NCBI GenBank assembly: GCA_030041375.1
Contig: JASHOA010000083.1
Coordinates: forward strand, 1-55,338
Length of the DNA: 55,338 bases
Direction: 5' to 3'
Source: Acetobacteraceae bacterium
Lineage (GTDB): Bacteria > Pseudomonadota > Alphaproteobacteria > Acetobacterales > Acetobacteraceae
Part shown: one piece after another, positions 15,442 to 24,024 of the stretch
Layout: each line of letters begins with the position of its first letter
How positions within the stretch are numbered: the stretch's first letter is position 1
The notes under the pieces: model-generated
What the model saw: only the letters and a program-made list of their open reading frames with translations
Databases searched by the model: none
Told to the model about the DNA's origin: nothing
Program-made: the position numbers and the translations under genes

Positions 15442-16524
15442 TCACGCCGCCCCGACGTTGGCGGATCGCAACCGTTTCCCGGTCAGCATCGCGAGGTCGC
15501 AGAGGGCGGCGGAAAAATCCACCTCCGGCACAATGGCCTGCACCTGGCAGAGCGAGTCGGCAATCTGCGCCGCTGCCCAAGGCACCAATGCCGCGTCGAT
15601 CCTGCCGATGGCGGAGAAAAGCTCGGGCAGTGCCCCGCCCAGTACCCTCGCCTCGCCGAGCAGCATCGGCATCCAGCGGGCGCGAAACACATCCGGCACG
15701 ACGCCCATCAGGCAGCCGCGCAGCGCCTCATCGATGCGCGCGACCGCGAACGTTTCGAGATGCGCATAGGCGGTGGTAATGAGCGGCGTCCGCCATCTTT
15801 GCTCGGCCAACGGTCCCGCCAGCGACAGGCGGCGATTGGCGGCCAGAGTGGCACGGCGAGCGAGTTCGTGGACCGGCCGCCCGCCGTCCCGCCGCCAGTA
15901 GAGAACCTCCGGGACGTGCCGGATCTCCCCATAAAGGGCGAGTTCGGCCAGCAGCACATGATCCCAGCCGGCACGATAGAGGATGGGGGCCAACCGATCG
16001 ACGGCCGAGCGACGGTAGACCCCCCAGAAGCTCGGCGAGCTGGTATAGGAGCGCATCACCGCGAGCGCGCGTTCGAACGGACCCGCCGCCGTCGCGAGCA
16101 GCCGGTGCGCCGCCGGATAAACCTCTCGCACGTTGCCTTCGCCCTCGAACACCAGACCCCCGGCATGGCACATGGCGCATTCGGGATATTCGAGGAGAAC
16201 AGCCATCGTCTTCTCGATGAAATCGGGAGCGAGCACGTCGTCTCCCGATTTGGGCATCACGAACTCGGCCTCGCCGGACCAGAAGGCGCGCTGGAATGCC
16301 GCGACTGCACCACCGTTGCAGGAAGTGCGACGAAGCTGCATGGCCGGGAATTGGGTTGCGTAATCGGCGAGGATCGTCGCCGTGCCGTCCTTCGACCCGT
16401 CGTCGAAAAGCGTGATCGACAGATTGGGCCAGGTCTGAGCGAGCAGGCTTTCGATCACCGGCCCCACGGTTGCCGCGCCGTCGCAGACGAACAGGTTGAC
16501 GTCAACCAATGGCCGGGCGGGCAT
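15442..16524 (-). CDS. Family 2 glycosyltransferase
   Basis: This 360-residue cytosolic GT-A enzyme has an N-terminal nucleotide-sugar domain: VDVNLFVCDGAATVGPVIES, then LFDDGSKDGTATILADYA, and a metal-binding-like Asp pair in KSGDDVLAPDF. A later WDHVLLAELALYG segment matches the acceptor-side region of GT2 enzymes. The C-terminal 120 residues are helical and not family-typical. I chose ATG 16524 because the longer frame would need a TTG at 16569. It heads the three-gene glycan unit, with repeat copy B immediately upstream (16602-16706). It probably transfers a sugar to a surface glycan. Confidence 0.85.
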   Translation of the reverse strand: MPARPLVDVNLFVCDGAATVGPVIESLLAQTWPNLSITLFDDGSKDGTATILADYATQFPAMQLRRTSCNGGAVAAFQRAFWSGEAEFVMPKSGDDVLAPDFIEKTMAVLLEYPECAMCHAGGLVFEGEGNVREVYPAAHRLLATAAGPFERALAVMRSYTSSPSFWGVYRRSAVDRLAPILYRAGWDHVLLAELALYGEIRHVPEVLYWRRDGGRPVHELARRATLAANRRLSLAGPLAEQRWRTPLITTAYAHLETFAVARIDEALRGCLMGVVPDVFRARWMPMLLGEARVLGGALPELFSAIGRIDAALVPWAAAQIADSLCQVQAIVPEVDFSAALCDLAMLTGKRLRSANVGAA

Positions 16525-16601
16525 GGCGGTTTTCGCACAGCTTCCGTGTCGCGTGGCAGACGTTAGCAATGCGGTCTTGCCGAAGAATTAATGGCGGTTG
16601 C

Positions 16602-16706
16602 TAGCCCGCGATCGCCCGAGGCGGAATCGTCGGAGGGCGTGAATCGCGGGCTCGAATAAAGCGCGAGACCCGTGTCGGGCTGCACAGTCAGCCCGACACG
16701 GGTCTA
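16602..16706 (-). repeat. Two-hairpin intergenic repeat, copy B
   Basis: This is a near-identical inverted partner of copy A. Hairpin 1 arms are at 16666-16682 and 16689-16705 (17 bases, perfect). Hairpin 2 arms are the outer AGCCCGCGAT (16603-16612) and ATCGCGGGCT (about 16643-16652). CTAG flanks both edges, consistent with a duplicated TA. The stop codon of the GT41 gene (16690-16688) lies inside it. Confidence 0.85.
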
Positions 16707-18622
16707 GGCTCTTCGCGCGCTTCGCTGCGACACCATTCGCGCCACGCCAGGCGCAGCGCAGCGGCCAGGCTCCGGCCGAACCGCGGTGCATCGCAAAGCG
16801 GACTCGCCGCGACCCGCGCGCGCAGTTTCCGGCGCAGGACCGCGAGGCCGGCCACATCGGTGGCCTTCGCGACGGCAAGCCGCTCATAGTCGACAGGATC
16901 GCGCGCCACCCAATCCGCGAGACCGACGTTCGAAAGGTGGCTCAGGGAATGGCGAGAGGCAAAGGTTTCGCCGGGTAGCGTAACGGTTGGAACTCCCATC
17001 CACAACGCCTCACAGGTGGTCAGGCCGCCGGAATACGGAAAGGGGTCGAGTTGCAAATCGATCCGATTGTATTCCGCCAGAAATTCGCGGTGCGGCGAGG
17101 CACCCGCGAGCACCAGCCTCTCGCCGCCGATGCCGTGCCTGGCAAACGCACCGCTCACCTCTTGGCGCGCCGACGCCTCATCGAATTGGTGGGTCTTGAG
17201 AAGAAGACGCGATCCGGCGACCCTGGTCAGGATTCGGGACCAGGTAGCGATCACGGAGGGGGTGATCTTGGCCAGATTGTTGAGGCATCCGAATGTGACG
17301 ATTCCGGATTGAAGAGCCGGGGGTTCCGTGATCTCTGCCGCGTAAGGTGGTGGGCTGTAGCAGACATAGCCGTCCGGGAGGCGGAGCAACCGCTCTGAGT
17401 AGAAGCGCTCGAAGCCCTCGGGCGTCTGCCAGCGGTCGGTCAGAAACCAATCCATTTCTGGCAAACCGGTGCTGTGGCTCTGCATCCCCACCCACTTCAC
17501 CTGCACCGGTGCCGCACGCCGCGCCAGCGCTGGCATCCGCCCCGAATCGCCGTAGCCGCCCAAGTCGATAACGATATCGATGGCAAGCTCCCGGATCCTG
17601 GCGGCGAGCGCGGCATCCTCGAGCCGCCCGACTTCGTGCCACTCGGCCGCCGCGGCGCGGAAACGTCCGGCAATCCAGTCCCGGCTCGTTCGTTGCGTCA
17701 GGCCGATCAGCGCGAATTCCGCCGGATCGAGCGCCTCGAACCCGGCCACCGTGAGCCAGCCGACCGGGTGCACGCGAAGAGAGCCGGAAAGAAGCCCAAC
17801 CCTGAGCCGCCGGGCCGGATCCGGCGCGTTCGAGAACGGCACAACCGGTCCGCGCGGGAGCCGTGTCGAATGTGCCTTCGCCGCGGCGAGAACTTCCGCG
17901 CCGCCGACGCCATCGCGGTACGGAAGGGTATTGCAGAGAATCCGGGACGGCAGGGTGAGCCTCGGTGCAAGGCGCTGAGCGCGCACAAGTATCGCCTCGG
18001 CCTCCTCCTGCCGGCCGAGGGATGCCGCTGCCGATGCAAGGTTGCAGAGCGGTGCGATGTCATCGCCCCGCTCCGCAAGGAGCGAGGCAAGCACTTCATA
18101 GGCCGCCGCATGCCGATAGCGCCGCATCAGCACGGCCCCCAGGATATTGCGAAGATCGGCATCGTCCGGGTGCCCGAGCGCGATGGCACGGCGCAATTCC
18201 GTGTCGGCCTCGTCCAACCGTTCCGCTTCCACAAGCCGTCGCCCGAGCAGCGCTGCCATTTCGCCGCTCCGAGGCGCCAGCATGGAAGCCGCTTTCAGGG
18301 TATCGATCCCCTCATCCTCGCGCCCGAGCGCGCCGAGCAGGGCGCCCTGCGCAGCCAGCGAGACGACATCCAGCGGGTTTGCGGCGACCACCAGCGCCAG
18401 CCTCGCGCATTCTGCTTCGCCGCCTCCGGCACGGCGGGCCATCTCGCCGCGCGCCAGCGCAATGGCAAGATTCTCCGGCGCGAGCCGCTGCGCTTCGGCA
18501 TAGGCGCCAAGCGCCCCCGCCCAGTCGCCCCCCTCGGCGCGCGCTTGCCCCAGCGCCTGCCATTGGCTTCCCGACCCGGGCGAGCGCCTGCATGCCTCGA
18601 GAAGAAGCGCCTCACTCGGCAT
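16688..18622 (-). CDS. TPR-GT41 glycosyltransferase (SPINDLY/OGT type, FlmG-like)
   Basis: This 644-residue protein joins an N-terminal TPR superhelix (about 1-230) to a GT41 catalytic domain. GT41 features are the VHPVG motif with H285, DIVIDLGGYGDSGRMPAL, GMQSHSTGLPEMDWFLTD, an IVTFGCLNNLAKITP strand, and the donor-site LDPFPYSGGLTTCEALWMG. These enzymes put a sugar on Ser/Thr of proteins bound by the TPRs. Its position after flaF/DUF1217 in the flagellin strand run suggests flagellin as target, as for Caulobacter FlmG, which is also TPR plus GT41-like. It overlaps the preceding gene by 11 bases. The last residues (RPVSG) and stop are provided by repeat copy B. Confidence 0.85.
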   Translation of the reverse strand: MPSEALLLEACRRSPGSGSQWQALGQARAEGGDWAGALGAYAEAQRLAPENLAIALARGEMARRAGGGEAECARLALVVAANPLDVVSLAAQGALLGALGREDEGIDTLKAASMLAPRSGEMAALLGRRLVEAERLDEADTELRRAIALGHPDDADLRNILGAVLMRRYRHAAAYEVLASLLAERGDDIAPLCNLASAAASLGRQEEAEAILVRAQRLAPRLTLPSRILCNTLPYRDGVGGAEVLAAAKAHSTRLPRGPVVPFSNAPDPARRLRVGLLSGSLRVHPVGWLTVAGFEALDPAEFALIGLTQRTSRDWIAGRFRAAAAEWHEVGRLEDAALAARIRELAIDIVIDLGGYGDSGRMPALARRAAPVQVKWVGMQSHSTGLPEMDWFLTDRWQTPEGFERFYSERLLRLPDGYVCYSPPPYAAEITEPPALQSGIVTFGCLNNLAKITPSVIATWSRILTRVAGSRLLLKTHQFDEASARQEVSGAFARHGIGGERLVLAGASPHREFLAEYNRIDLQLDPFPYSGGLTTCEALWMGVPTVTLPGETFASRHSLSHLSNVGLADWVARDPVDYERLAVAKATDVAGLAVLRRKLRARVAASPLCDAPRFGRSLAAALRLAWREWCRSEAREEPRPVSG

Positions 18623-20045
18623 CGTCGCGCCGGCCGAGCACCGCGATCAGCCCAGGGACCGCCGCACCTTTTTCAATGCGCAATATTTCCGGCGCGACGT
18701 GGATCAGGCGGAAGCCCTCTGCGACCGCAGCGCTCTCGAATGCAGCAACGCAATGGGCGTAGCGGCCTTCCGGCCCGAGTACCCAGCCGCGCTCCTTTGC
18801 TTCCTCTGTGTTTGTCGTCTCGAGCGAGAGAATGAAGCGGCCGCCGCGAGCAAGCCGAGGCTGAACGATGGCGAACACCGGCTTGAGAGAACCGAACCAG
18901 ACGAGCACGTCGGCGGCCAGGATCAGCGGAAAGCAACGCTGCTCGGCGGCCAGGAAGTCGATGAGATCGCTTTCCGCCAACTCGGCATAAAGCCCCCACC
19001 CGCGTGCGGCCGCCAGCATCCGACGAGAAAGATCCGCACCGACGAAAGGCCCGGGCAGGAGATCGGAAAGTGCAACGGCAACCAGGCCGGCCCCGCAGCC
19101 AAGATCGAAAACCGGACCGGATCGACCCTGAGCGTACGCCAGCACCGCCGCGCGAAAGAGGCCGGGCACACGGTTCCTGGTGGCGATCGCTGTCTCAGCG
19201 AACAGTGCTGCTGTGGGCTCGAACCGCGCCTTCACGAATTCCGCCGGCGCGCGCTCCGCTGGCGGCACGGCTCCCGCCGCGGCGGCGATGTGCCGGAGCG
19301 ATTCGTCCGCCGGGGCGAGCTTCAGGGCCTCGCCGAGCCACCTTCTGGCATCTGCCGCGCGCCCCTGGGCTGCAACCGACTGCCCGAGCAGGCGGAGAAT
19401 CGCTGCATTACCAAGGCCCGCTTGCCGCGCCGCTTCGGCCAGACGCTCGGCCTTCTCCGGATCTCCGCGGCGGAGCGCCAAGCGGATCGCTGCTTCCCGA
19501 AAATCGAGGCGGCCTGGTGAACGCTCCATCCCTTCTTCGAGAACGGATGCAGCCAGCAGGACTTCCCCACTCCGCTCCGCTACCTCGGCAAAACCGAGCC
19601 GAAAATCCCCGTTCTCCGGTTCCGCCGCCACTGCTTCGGCAAGACAGGCGTGGGCCCCCGGCACTTCGCCCCGCTCCATCAGGAGCATGCCGAGCAGCGC
19701 CTTCGCCGAGGCGTCATGGGGGGCGGCGATGACCGCAGCGGCGGCATCGTCGATCGCGGCCCGGCAATCCCCTCTCCGATGCAAAAGCCCGGCACGGCGC
19801 TTCAGCAGCGCTGCGTCCGCGGGCCCCGCCGCCAGCGCCGCATCGAGCACCGAGAGGGCTTCCGGAATGCGGCCTTCTGCCTCTTTCAGGCTGCTCTCGA
19901 GAAGCGCCAATCCGTCTGCATTCGGTTTCAGGCGCGCGAGCGCCGAGAGCAGCGGACGCGCCGCGGCCGGACGACCCGCGCGGAGCATTGACCGCACGGC
20001 CTCCGCGAGGTCATCCGGATCCGGCACGATGACTTCGCTATCCAT
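18612..20045 (-). CDS. TPR-methyltransferase fusion
   Basis: The 477 residues consist of TPR-like helical repeats (about 10-260; ALSVLDAALAAGPADAALLK, ASVLEEGMERSPG, DARRWLGEALKLAPADESL) and a C-terminal SAM methyltransferase (motif I VFDLGCGAGLVAVALSDLL). ATG 20045 has an AAGGAGC site. The tail FIG: the enzyme core continues with LILAADVLVWFGSLKPVF and FILSLETTN, similar to tetratricopeptide methyltransferases of the UbiE/contig class. It overlaps the GT41 gene by 11 bases, so the two are co-translated. It may methylate flagellin or its glycan; this is inferred from position. No signal peptide is seen. Confidence 0.75.
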   Translation of the reverse strand: MDSEVIVPDPDDLAEAVRSMLRAGRPAAARPLLSALARLKPNADGLALLESSLKEAEGRIPEALSVLDAALAAGPADAALLKRRAGLLHRRGDCRAAIDDAAAAVIAAPHDASAKALLGMLLMERGEVPGAHACLAEAVAAEPENGDFRLGFAEVAERSGEVLLAASVLEEGMERSPGRLDFREAAIRLALRRGDPEKAERLAEAARQAGLGNAAILRLLGQSVAAQGRAADARRWLGEALKLAPADESLRHIAAAAGAVPPAERAPAEFVKARFEPTAALFAETAIATRNRVPGLFRAAVLAYAQGRSGPVFDLGCGAGLVAVALSDLLPGPFVGADLSRRMLAAARGWGLYAELAESDLIDFLAAEQRCFPLILAADVLVWFGSLKPVFAIVQPRLARGGRFILSLETTNTEEAKERGWVLGPEGRYAHCVAAFESAAVAEGFRLIHVAPEILRIEKGAAVPGLIAVLGRRDDAE

Positions 20046-20097
20046 CGATGGCTCCTTTTGAGCCGCGACCCGAAAGGCGCGCTCTTCGATCAGGCGT

Positions 20098-20964
20098 TCA
20101 TACGACCAAGCCCTGCGCCTGGGCCGCCAGCGCCTCAAGGCTTGGTGTCGTGTTGCTTGCGGTCGCGTTCGCCTGCTGTGCGATCAGATAGCGTTGCACG
20201 AAGCTTTGGACGAACTGTGGATTCTGCAACTGGCTGATGTCCAGCCTCGAACTGATCGCCTGCTGCTGTGCGGCAAGCGGCTGGTATACAATCTGCTCGG
20301 GAATGCCGAGCGCACCCGTCACCACGTCGAACATCGTCTGATTGCCGAGAATCTGATCGACCGAGGTGATCGAGGAGGCCTGGGCGCGAAAGGTCAGCGC
20401 ATTGGAAAGACCAGGCGTGACCTGATCGAGCGAAGAAAGCCAGGTATACTCGGCATAGCCGTTGGCGATCGTCGAGATCACCGACGGATTCTGAATCACC
20501 GAGAGGCCCTGGGTCGCGAAGTCGTATGTCTCTACCACCGGCAGCCAGCGCGAATCGGTGAGCTGGTTGACAAGAGAATTCGGATCGGACGGGTTGGAAA
20601 GCAGCGTCTGAGTAGCCAGCGCCGTATAGGGGACCTGGTCGGAGAGACCGTTCGCCGTCAGCAGTACCTGCATCACCGTCGGGTTGCTGAGGAGCTGAGC
20701 GGGACTGGTCGCACTCTTCACCGCCGCCGTGAAGGCGCTGATCGCGCGCGCCACTTGTGGTTCGGCCGCCGTGATCGCGATGTCCTTGGACTCGTTCTCC
20801 TCCGCTTCATTGAGGGCCGCTACGGGGTTGGTCTCGGATGCCGCGGTCCCCGACGAGCTGTAGCCGTAGAGCGTATCGATCAAGCTGCCGGCCGTTCCGC
20901 TGCCGGAGGCAAGGGGGGAGATCAGGGCCGCATAATCGATGCCGCTGGTGATGCTTGTGCCCAT
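20098..20964 (-). CDS. DUF1217 flagellar-locus protein
   Basis: The 288 residues match DUF1217 proteins, which are encoded in flagellar clusters of alphaproteobacteria. The pattern is alanine-, serine- and glutamine-rich helices with repeated LSNPTVMQVLL, LLSNPSDPNSLVNQL, VIQNPSVISTIANGY and LGNQTMFDVVTGALGIP blocks, roughly four copies of one helical unit. No export signal is evident, but such proteins can be secreted by the flagellar type III system. The gene starts 32 bases after flaF and precedes the TPR-methyltransferase. Function is unknown; an accessory role in rod, hook or filament assembly is possible. Confidence 0.8.
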   Translation of the reverse strand: MGTSITSGIDYAALISPLASGSGTAGSLIDTLYGYSSSGTAASETNPVAALNEAEENESKDIAITAAEPQVARAISAFTAAVKSATSPAQLLSNPTVMQVLLTANGLSDQVPYTALATQTLLSNPSDPNSLVNQLTDSRWLPVVETYDFATQGLSVIQNPSVISTIANGYAEYTWLSSLDQVTPGLSNALTFRAQASSITSVDQILGNQTMFDVVTGALGIPEQIVYQPLAAQQQAISSRLDISQLQNPQFVQSFVQRYLIAQQANATASNTTPSLEALAAQAQGLVV

Positions 20965-20996
20965 CCTGGCCCTGGCCTCTTGTCCGGCCTGCCGCT

Positions 20997-21344
20997 TCAG
21001 CTTCCGCCGGCGAGACCGGCGGCAATGTTCTCATTCACGGCAATCAGGAAATCGAGGTTCGGAACCTCGCGCCCCACCTCGCGCTGCACGGCGAGTCCGA
21101 CCGAGGCAATGGCACCGCGCAGCGGCAGCGGCAGCGGACTCGCCGGGTCGAAGACGATGTCGAGTACGGCGCTCCACAGCCGCCGATTGTCCGAAAGCGC
21201 GCGCACCCGTTCCGTCCCGTTGCCGTTGCGTGCGGCGCGCAGCGCGCCGTTGGCGCGGCGGAATACATCCGCCTCCCGTTCGCGGCTGCTGCGGGCGGCC
21301 GCTACCGCCCCGTACGCGCGTATTCCCTTCGCCATGTCCTGCAT
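20997..21344 (-). CDS. flaF: Flagellar biosynthesis regulator FlaF
   Basis: This 115-residue helical protein has the FlaF pattern: an N-terminal YGAVAAARSSREREADVFRR segment, then NRRLWSAVLDIVFDPASPLP, and a C-terminal NLDFLIAVNENIAAGL. In Caulobacter FlaF is needed for flagellin production and counteracts FlbT. Its start is 3 bases from the flbT stop, the order seen in many alphaproteobacteria. An ATG at 21344 follows GGAGG at an 11-base spacing; an in-frame ATG at 21335 is possible. Cytoplasmic. Confidence 0.9.
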   Translation of the reverse strand: MQDMAKGIRAYGAVAAARSSREREADVFRRANGALRAARNGNGTERVRALSDNRRLWSAVLDIVFDPASPLPLPLRGAIASVGLAVQREVGREVPNLDFLIAVNENIAAGLAGGS

Positions 21345-21346
21345 CG

Positions 21347-21826
21347 TCAGCTGAACCTCCTTTCTTCCTGCTGCACCGGATGCATCTCGGATCCGGCCCC
21401 GGGTACCTCGCCCCCCGCAACTGCCGCGCCGGGCGGCCGACCCAGCACCGCGTCTTCGTGGCGGATGATCCGCCGCGCCAGCTTGAGCGCCTGGTAGCAA
21501 TCGTCGGCCTCGGCAGCGGCGATCGCCCGGTCGAGAATCTCGCGGGCCAGCAGCGATGTCGTCGCCGCCTTGAATTCGCCAACCAGCAGCCGCGCCAAAG
21601 CGAGCCCGCGCACCCGTTCCTCGTCGGTGCCGATATAGGCCGATTGCAGGGCGAAATAGATGCGCCGCGCCGGGCTGTCGGCGGCAGAGGCCGGCATGAT
21701 CTGCTTGCCGAACAGGAAGCGTGCCTTGGCCGTCAATTCGATGCGCGACTTGGTACGGAAACGGATCGGCGCCCCGTTGACGATCATCACCTCGCCCTGA
21801 CGTAACTCCAGAACCAGCGTCGACAT
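21347..21826 (-). CDS. flbT: Flagellin synthesis repressor FlbT
   Basis: The 159 residues match FlbT: the N-terminal strand MSTLVLELRQGEVMIVNGAP is followed by FRTKSRIELTAKARFLFGKQIM and helical DCYQALKLARRIIRHEDAVL. FlbT binds the 5' leader of flagellin mRNA in Caulobacter and reduces its translation or stability until the hook is complete. It sits directly downstream of the flagellin gene and upstream of flaF. The C-terminal tail (about 25 residues) is not conserved in the family. A hairpin with an A4-type loop lies between flagellin and this gene. Confidence 0.92.
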   Translation of the reverse strand: MSTLVLELRQGEVMIVNGAPIRFRTKSRIELTAKARFLFGKQIMPASAADSPARRIYFALQSAYIGTDEERVRGLALARLLVGEFKAATTSLLAREILDRAIAAAEADDCYQALKLARRIIRHEDAVLGRPPGAAVAGGEVPGAGSEMHPVQQEERRFS

Positions 21827-21906
21827 GCACCTCTTTCCATTCCGCGCCGCTTCCGCCTCGGAAGCATGCGGGAAACCCGGGATGATGCGGCCAGTAGAGC
21901 GCGGCA

Positions 21907-21923
21907 GCGGGCCTTTTGCCCGC
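21907..21923 (-). promoter_or_regulatory. A4-loop hairpin between flagellin and flbT
   Basis: Read on the coding strand, GCGGGC and GCCCGC form a 6-bp stem around an AAAAG loop, 12 bases after the flagellin stop. It could be a processing or stability element or part of the flbT leader. There is no T-run, so it is not a standard intrinsic terminator. It shares its shape with hairpins in the flagellin and flgE leaders. Confidence 0.5.
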
Positions 21924-21935
21924 CGCCGCAGCGAA

Positions 21936-22793
21936 TTAACCCGTGAACAGCTTGAGCAGGATCGACGGCGCCTGTTCGGCGATCGTCAGCGACTGCGTCG
22001 CCAACTGCTGCTGGACCTGCAGAGATTGCAGCAACGCCGATTCCTGAGCCATGTTCGCATCGACCAATGAACCGAGGCCATTGTTCAGGGCATCGATCTT
22101 GTCGCTGTTGTAGCTGATCTGGTTGTTGAGGAAATCGGTGGCCGCACCGTAGGTGTTGAGTTCCGTGCCGACCGAGTTCAATTGATTCATGAACGTGCCG
22201 GTCGAGGTGATCAGCGCCGCCACCGCGGTCGAGGAAGCGAGCTGCGTCGAGGTGAAAGCGAGCGACGCATAGAGAGCCGAACCGCTGAAGGTCGCGATTC
22301 CGTAGGTCGCACCAAGCTCGTTCCGTACCACCGACACCGACTGGAAAGTGCCGTCGCTGCCCGAGACGTTGCCGATCAGCGTCATCCCGTTGTAGCCCGC
22401 ATCCTGGATGTAGTTCTGCACATTGGAGAGCAGCGAGTTGTACTGGGCTTCGTACTGGGTGCGGGTGCTGCCCTGGGTGCTGGAGGAAGCGAGATTGACC
22501 AGCACGTCACGCATGCTCGAAAGCGTGTTCGAGATGTTGTTCAGGCCCGAAAGGGTCGTGCTGAGCAGCCCCTGCACGCCGCCCATCACCTGGTTCGACG
22601 TCGTCAGCGCGGAGACGTCGGATCGCACGCTCTGCGCGACCGCGTAGGCCGCCCCGTTGTCGGTGGCATCCGCCACCGAGTAGCCGGTGGAGACCTGCTT
22701 CTGGACGGAGTTCAGCTCACTGGTCGTGTTGTTGAGAGCTTCCAGCGCGATGGTGGCGCCCGGATTGGTGTTGATCGAGTTCAAGATGGACAT
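21936..22793 (-). CDS. fliC: Flagellin
   Basis: This 285-residue filament subunit has the short alphaproteobacterial layout. The N-terminal D0/D1 part starts MSILNSINTNPGATIALEAL and continues with QKQVSTGYSVADATDNGAAYAVAQ. A small Ser/Thr-rich middle (about 100-200) lacks D2/D3. The C-terminal D1/D0 part ends SALLQSLQVQQQLATQSLTI and a hydrophobic tail. Surface Ser/Thr in the middle, such as SSSTQGSTRT and STQLASSTAV, are natural O-glycosylation candidates for the TPR-GT41 enzyme downstream. It is the only flagellin in the window. The symbol could equally be fljK or flaA; paralogues may exist elsewhere. Confidence 0.93.
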   Translation of the reverse strand: MSILNSINTNPGATIALEALNNTTSELNSVQKQVSTGYSVADATDNGAAYAVAQSVRSDVSALTTSNQVMGGVQGLLSTTLSGLNNISNTLSSMRDVLVNLASSSTQGSTRTQYEAQYNSLLSNVQNYIQDAGYNGMTLIGNVSGSDGTFQSVSVVRNELGATYGIATFSGSALYASLAFTSTQLASSTAVAALITSTGTFMNQLNSVGTELNTYGAATDFLNNQISYNSDKIDALNNGLGSLVDANMAQESALLQSLQVQQQLATQSLTIAEQAPSILLKLFTG

Positions 22794-22829
22794 GGTGTCT
22801 TACCTTGTTGCCCTGAGTGTTGCGGTTCC

Positions 22830-22844
22830 CCCGCCTTTTGCGGG
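22830..22844 (-). promoter_or_regulatory. A4-loop hairpin in the flagellin leader
   Basis: On the coding strand CCCGC-AAAAG-GCGGG forms a 5-bp stem about 36 bases upstream of the flagellin ATG. In Caulobacter FlbT acts on the flagellin 5' leader, and flbT lies in this cluster, so this stem is a candidate target. It is predicted by eye only. Confidence 0.45.
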
Positions 22845-22930
22845 CATCGCCCGATTGTCCGGCGAAAGCATTAACGCAGCGTGAAAGGAGGCCGGTTCCG
22901 GTCGGGCGGCGGACGGAAGTTTCCTTGCCA

Positions 22931-24019
22931 TCACAGGTAGTTGACTAATGAAAGCGAACCCATATTGGCGATCACCTGATACGACGCCTGAAGCTGGGTC
23001 TGCACCAGCGTGAGTTGAGACGCCGTGCTCGCCATGTCGACGTTCTGCACCGCGCCCACCTGGGTCGTGAGCGCGTTCACGGTGTCCGAAAGGGTGCTGG
23101 CGGTGCTGGTCAACTCGTTGCTCTGGTTGCCCAGCACCCCCGCGTCCTGGTTCATGGCCGTGACCACGCCTTGGAGCGTCGCCTGGGTGTCGCCCACCAA
23201 CGTCTGGAAATCCGGGGAATCGACCTGCGACGTGCTCAGCGACCCGATCACGGCCAGGCTCGTCATCAGGTCGCGCATGTAGGAGCCCGTCGTGTTCGCC
23301 CCGCTCGAGGCGACGTAGGAGTTGGCGGAGGCCAGCAGCCCGACGCTGACGAACTGCCCCTGCCCCACCTGCACCGTCGGGAGTTCCGCTTGCAGCGTCG
23401 CCGCCGGCTGGGAGAGTGCCGCCGAGAACGGCGAGGTTCCGGCCGCATTGGACGAGCCGACCGCGAGCACGCTCGCTTCCGTCGCCGCCGCCCCGTTCGT
23501 CGCAAGCCCGGAGACTGCGGCGCTGATCTGCGCGTAGAACCCCGAGGAGAGAATCTGATCGGCGTCCGGCACCGGGGGATTGGCACTGTCCTGGCCGGCG
23601 AACACATAGTTCGTGCCGTCGGTCGTGTTCAGCAGATTCGCAACCTGCACCAGCGCCTGCTGCGCTGCGGCCGCCACACTCGTCACCGCAGTCGGATCCG
23701 CCGTCCCGATCGTATTGAGCTGGGCGGCGAAGTTCGAGGCGATCGAGCTGAGCTGGCTCACCGCCGTCTGTGTCACCTGCATCTGGCCCTGGGCGGCATT
23801 GATGTTGCTCTGCCATGTGTTCATCTGGCTGATCTCGGGGTTGAGATCGAGCGACACGGAAGCCGCGGAACCGAGCCCGGCATAGGTCTGTGAAACGAGG
23901 CCGCTCGAAGCCTGCTCCGTGAGCTCAGTCATCTGCTCCCTGATTGCCGCGGCGTTCGCCGCCAGCTCGGAGAGCACCGAATAGTTGGATGCGTCGATGC
24001 CGCTGATGCTGCTGCTCAT
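22931..24019 (-). CDS. flgL: Flagellar hook-filament junction protein FlgL
   Basis: This 362-residue protein has flagellin-like ends and a distinctive middle. Near the N-terminus is LTEQASSGLVSQTYAGLGSAASVSLDL, and further on is TTDGTNYVFAGQDSANPPV, the FlgL hallmark. The C-terminus is a long helix with ASQLTLVQTQLQASYQVIANM. It sits between hook and filament together with FlgK. The gene starts 5 bases after the flgK stop and precedes the flagellin gene. No signal peptide, as expected for flagellar type III export. Confidence 0.92.
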   Translation of the reverse strand: MSSSISGIDASNYSVLSELAANAAAIREQMTELTEQASSGLVSQTYAGLGSAASVSLDLNPEISQMNTWQSNINAAQGQMQVTQTAVSQLSSIASNFAAQLNTIGTADPTAVTSVAAAAQQALVQVANLLNTTDGTNYVFAGQDSANPPVPDADQILSSGFYAQISAAVSGLATNGAAATEASVLAVGSSNAAGTSPFSAALSQPAATLQAELPTVQVGQGQFVSVGLLASANSYVASSGANTTGSYMRDLMTSLAVIGSLSTSQVDSPDFQTLVGDTQATLQGVVTAMNQDAGVLGNQSNELTSTASTLSDTVNALTTQVGAVQNVDMASTASQLTLVQTQLQASYQVIANMGSLSLVNYL

Positions 24020-24024
24020 TCACA

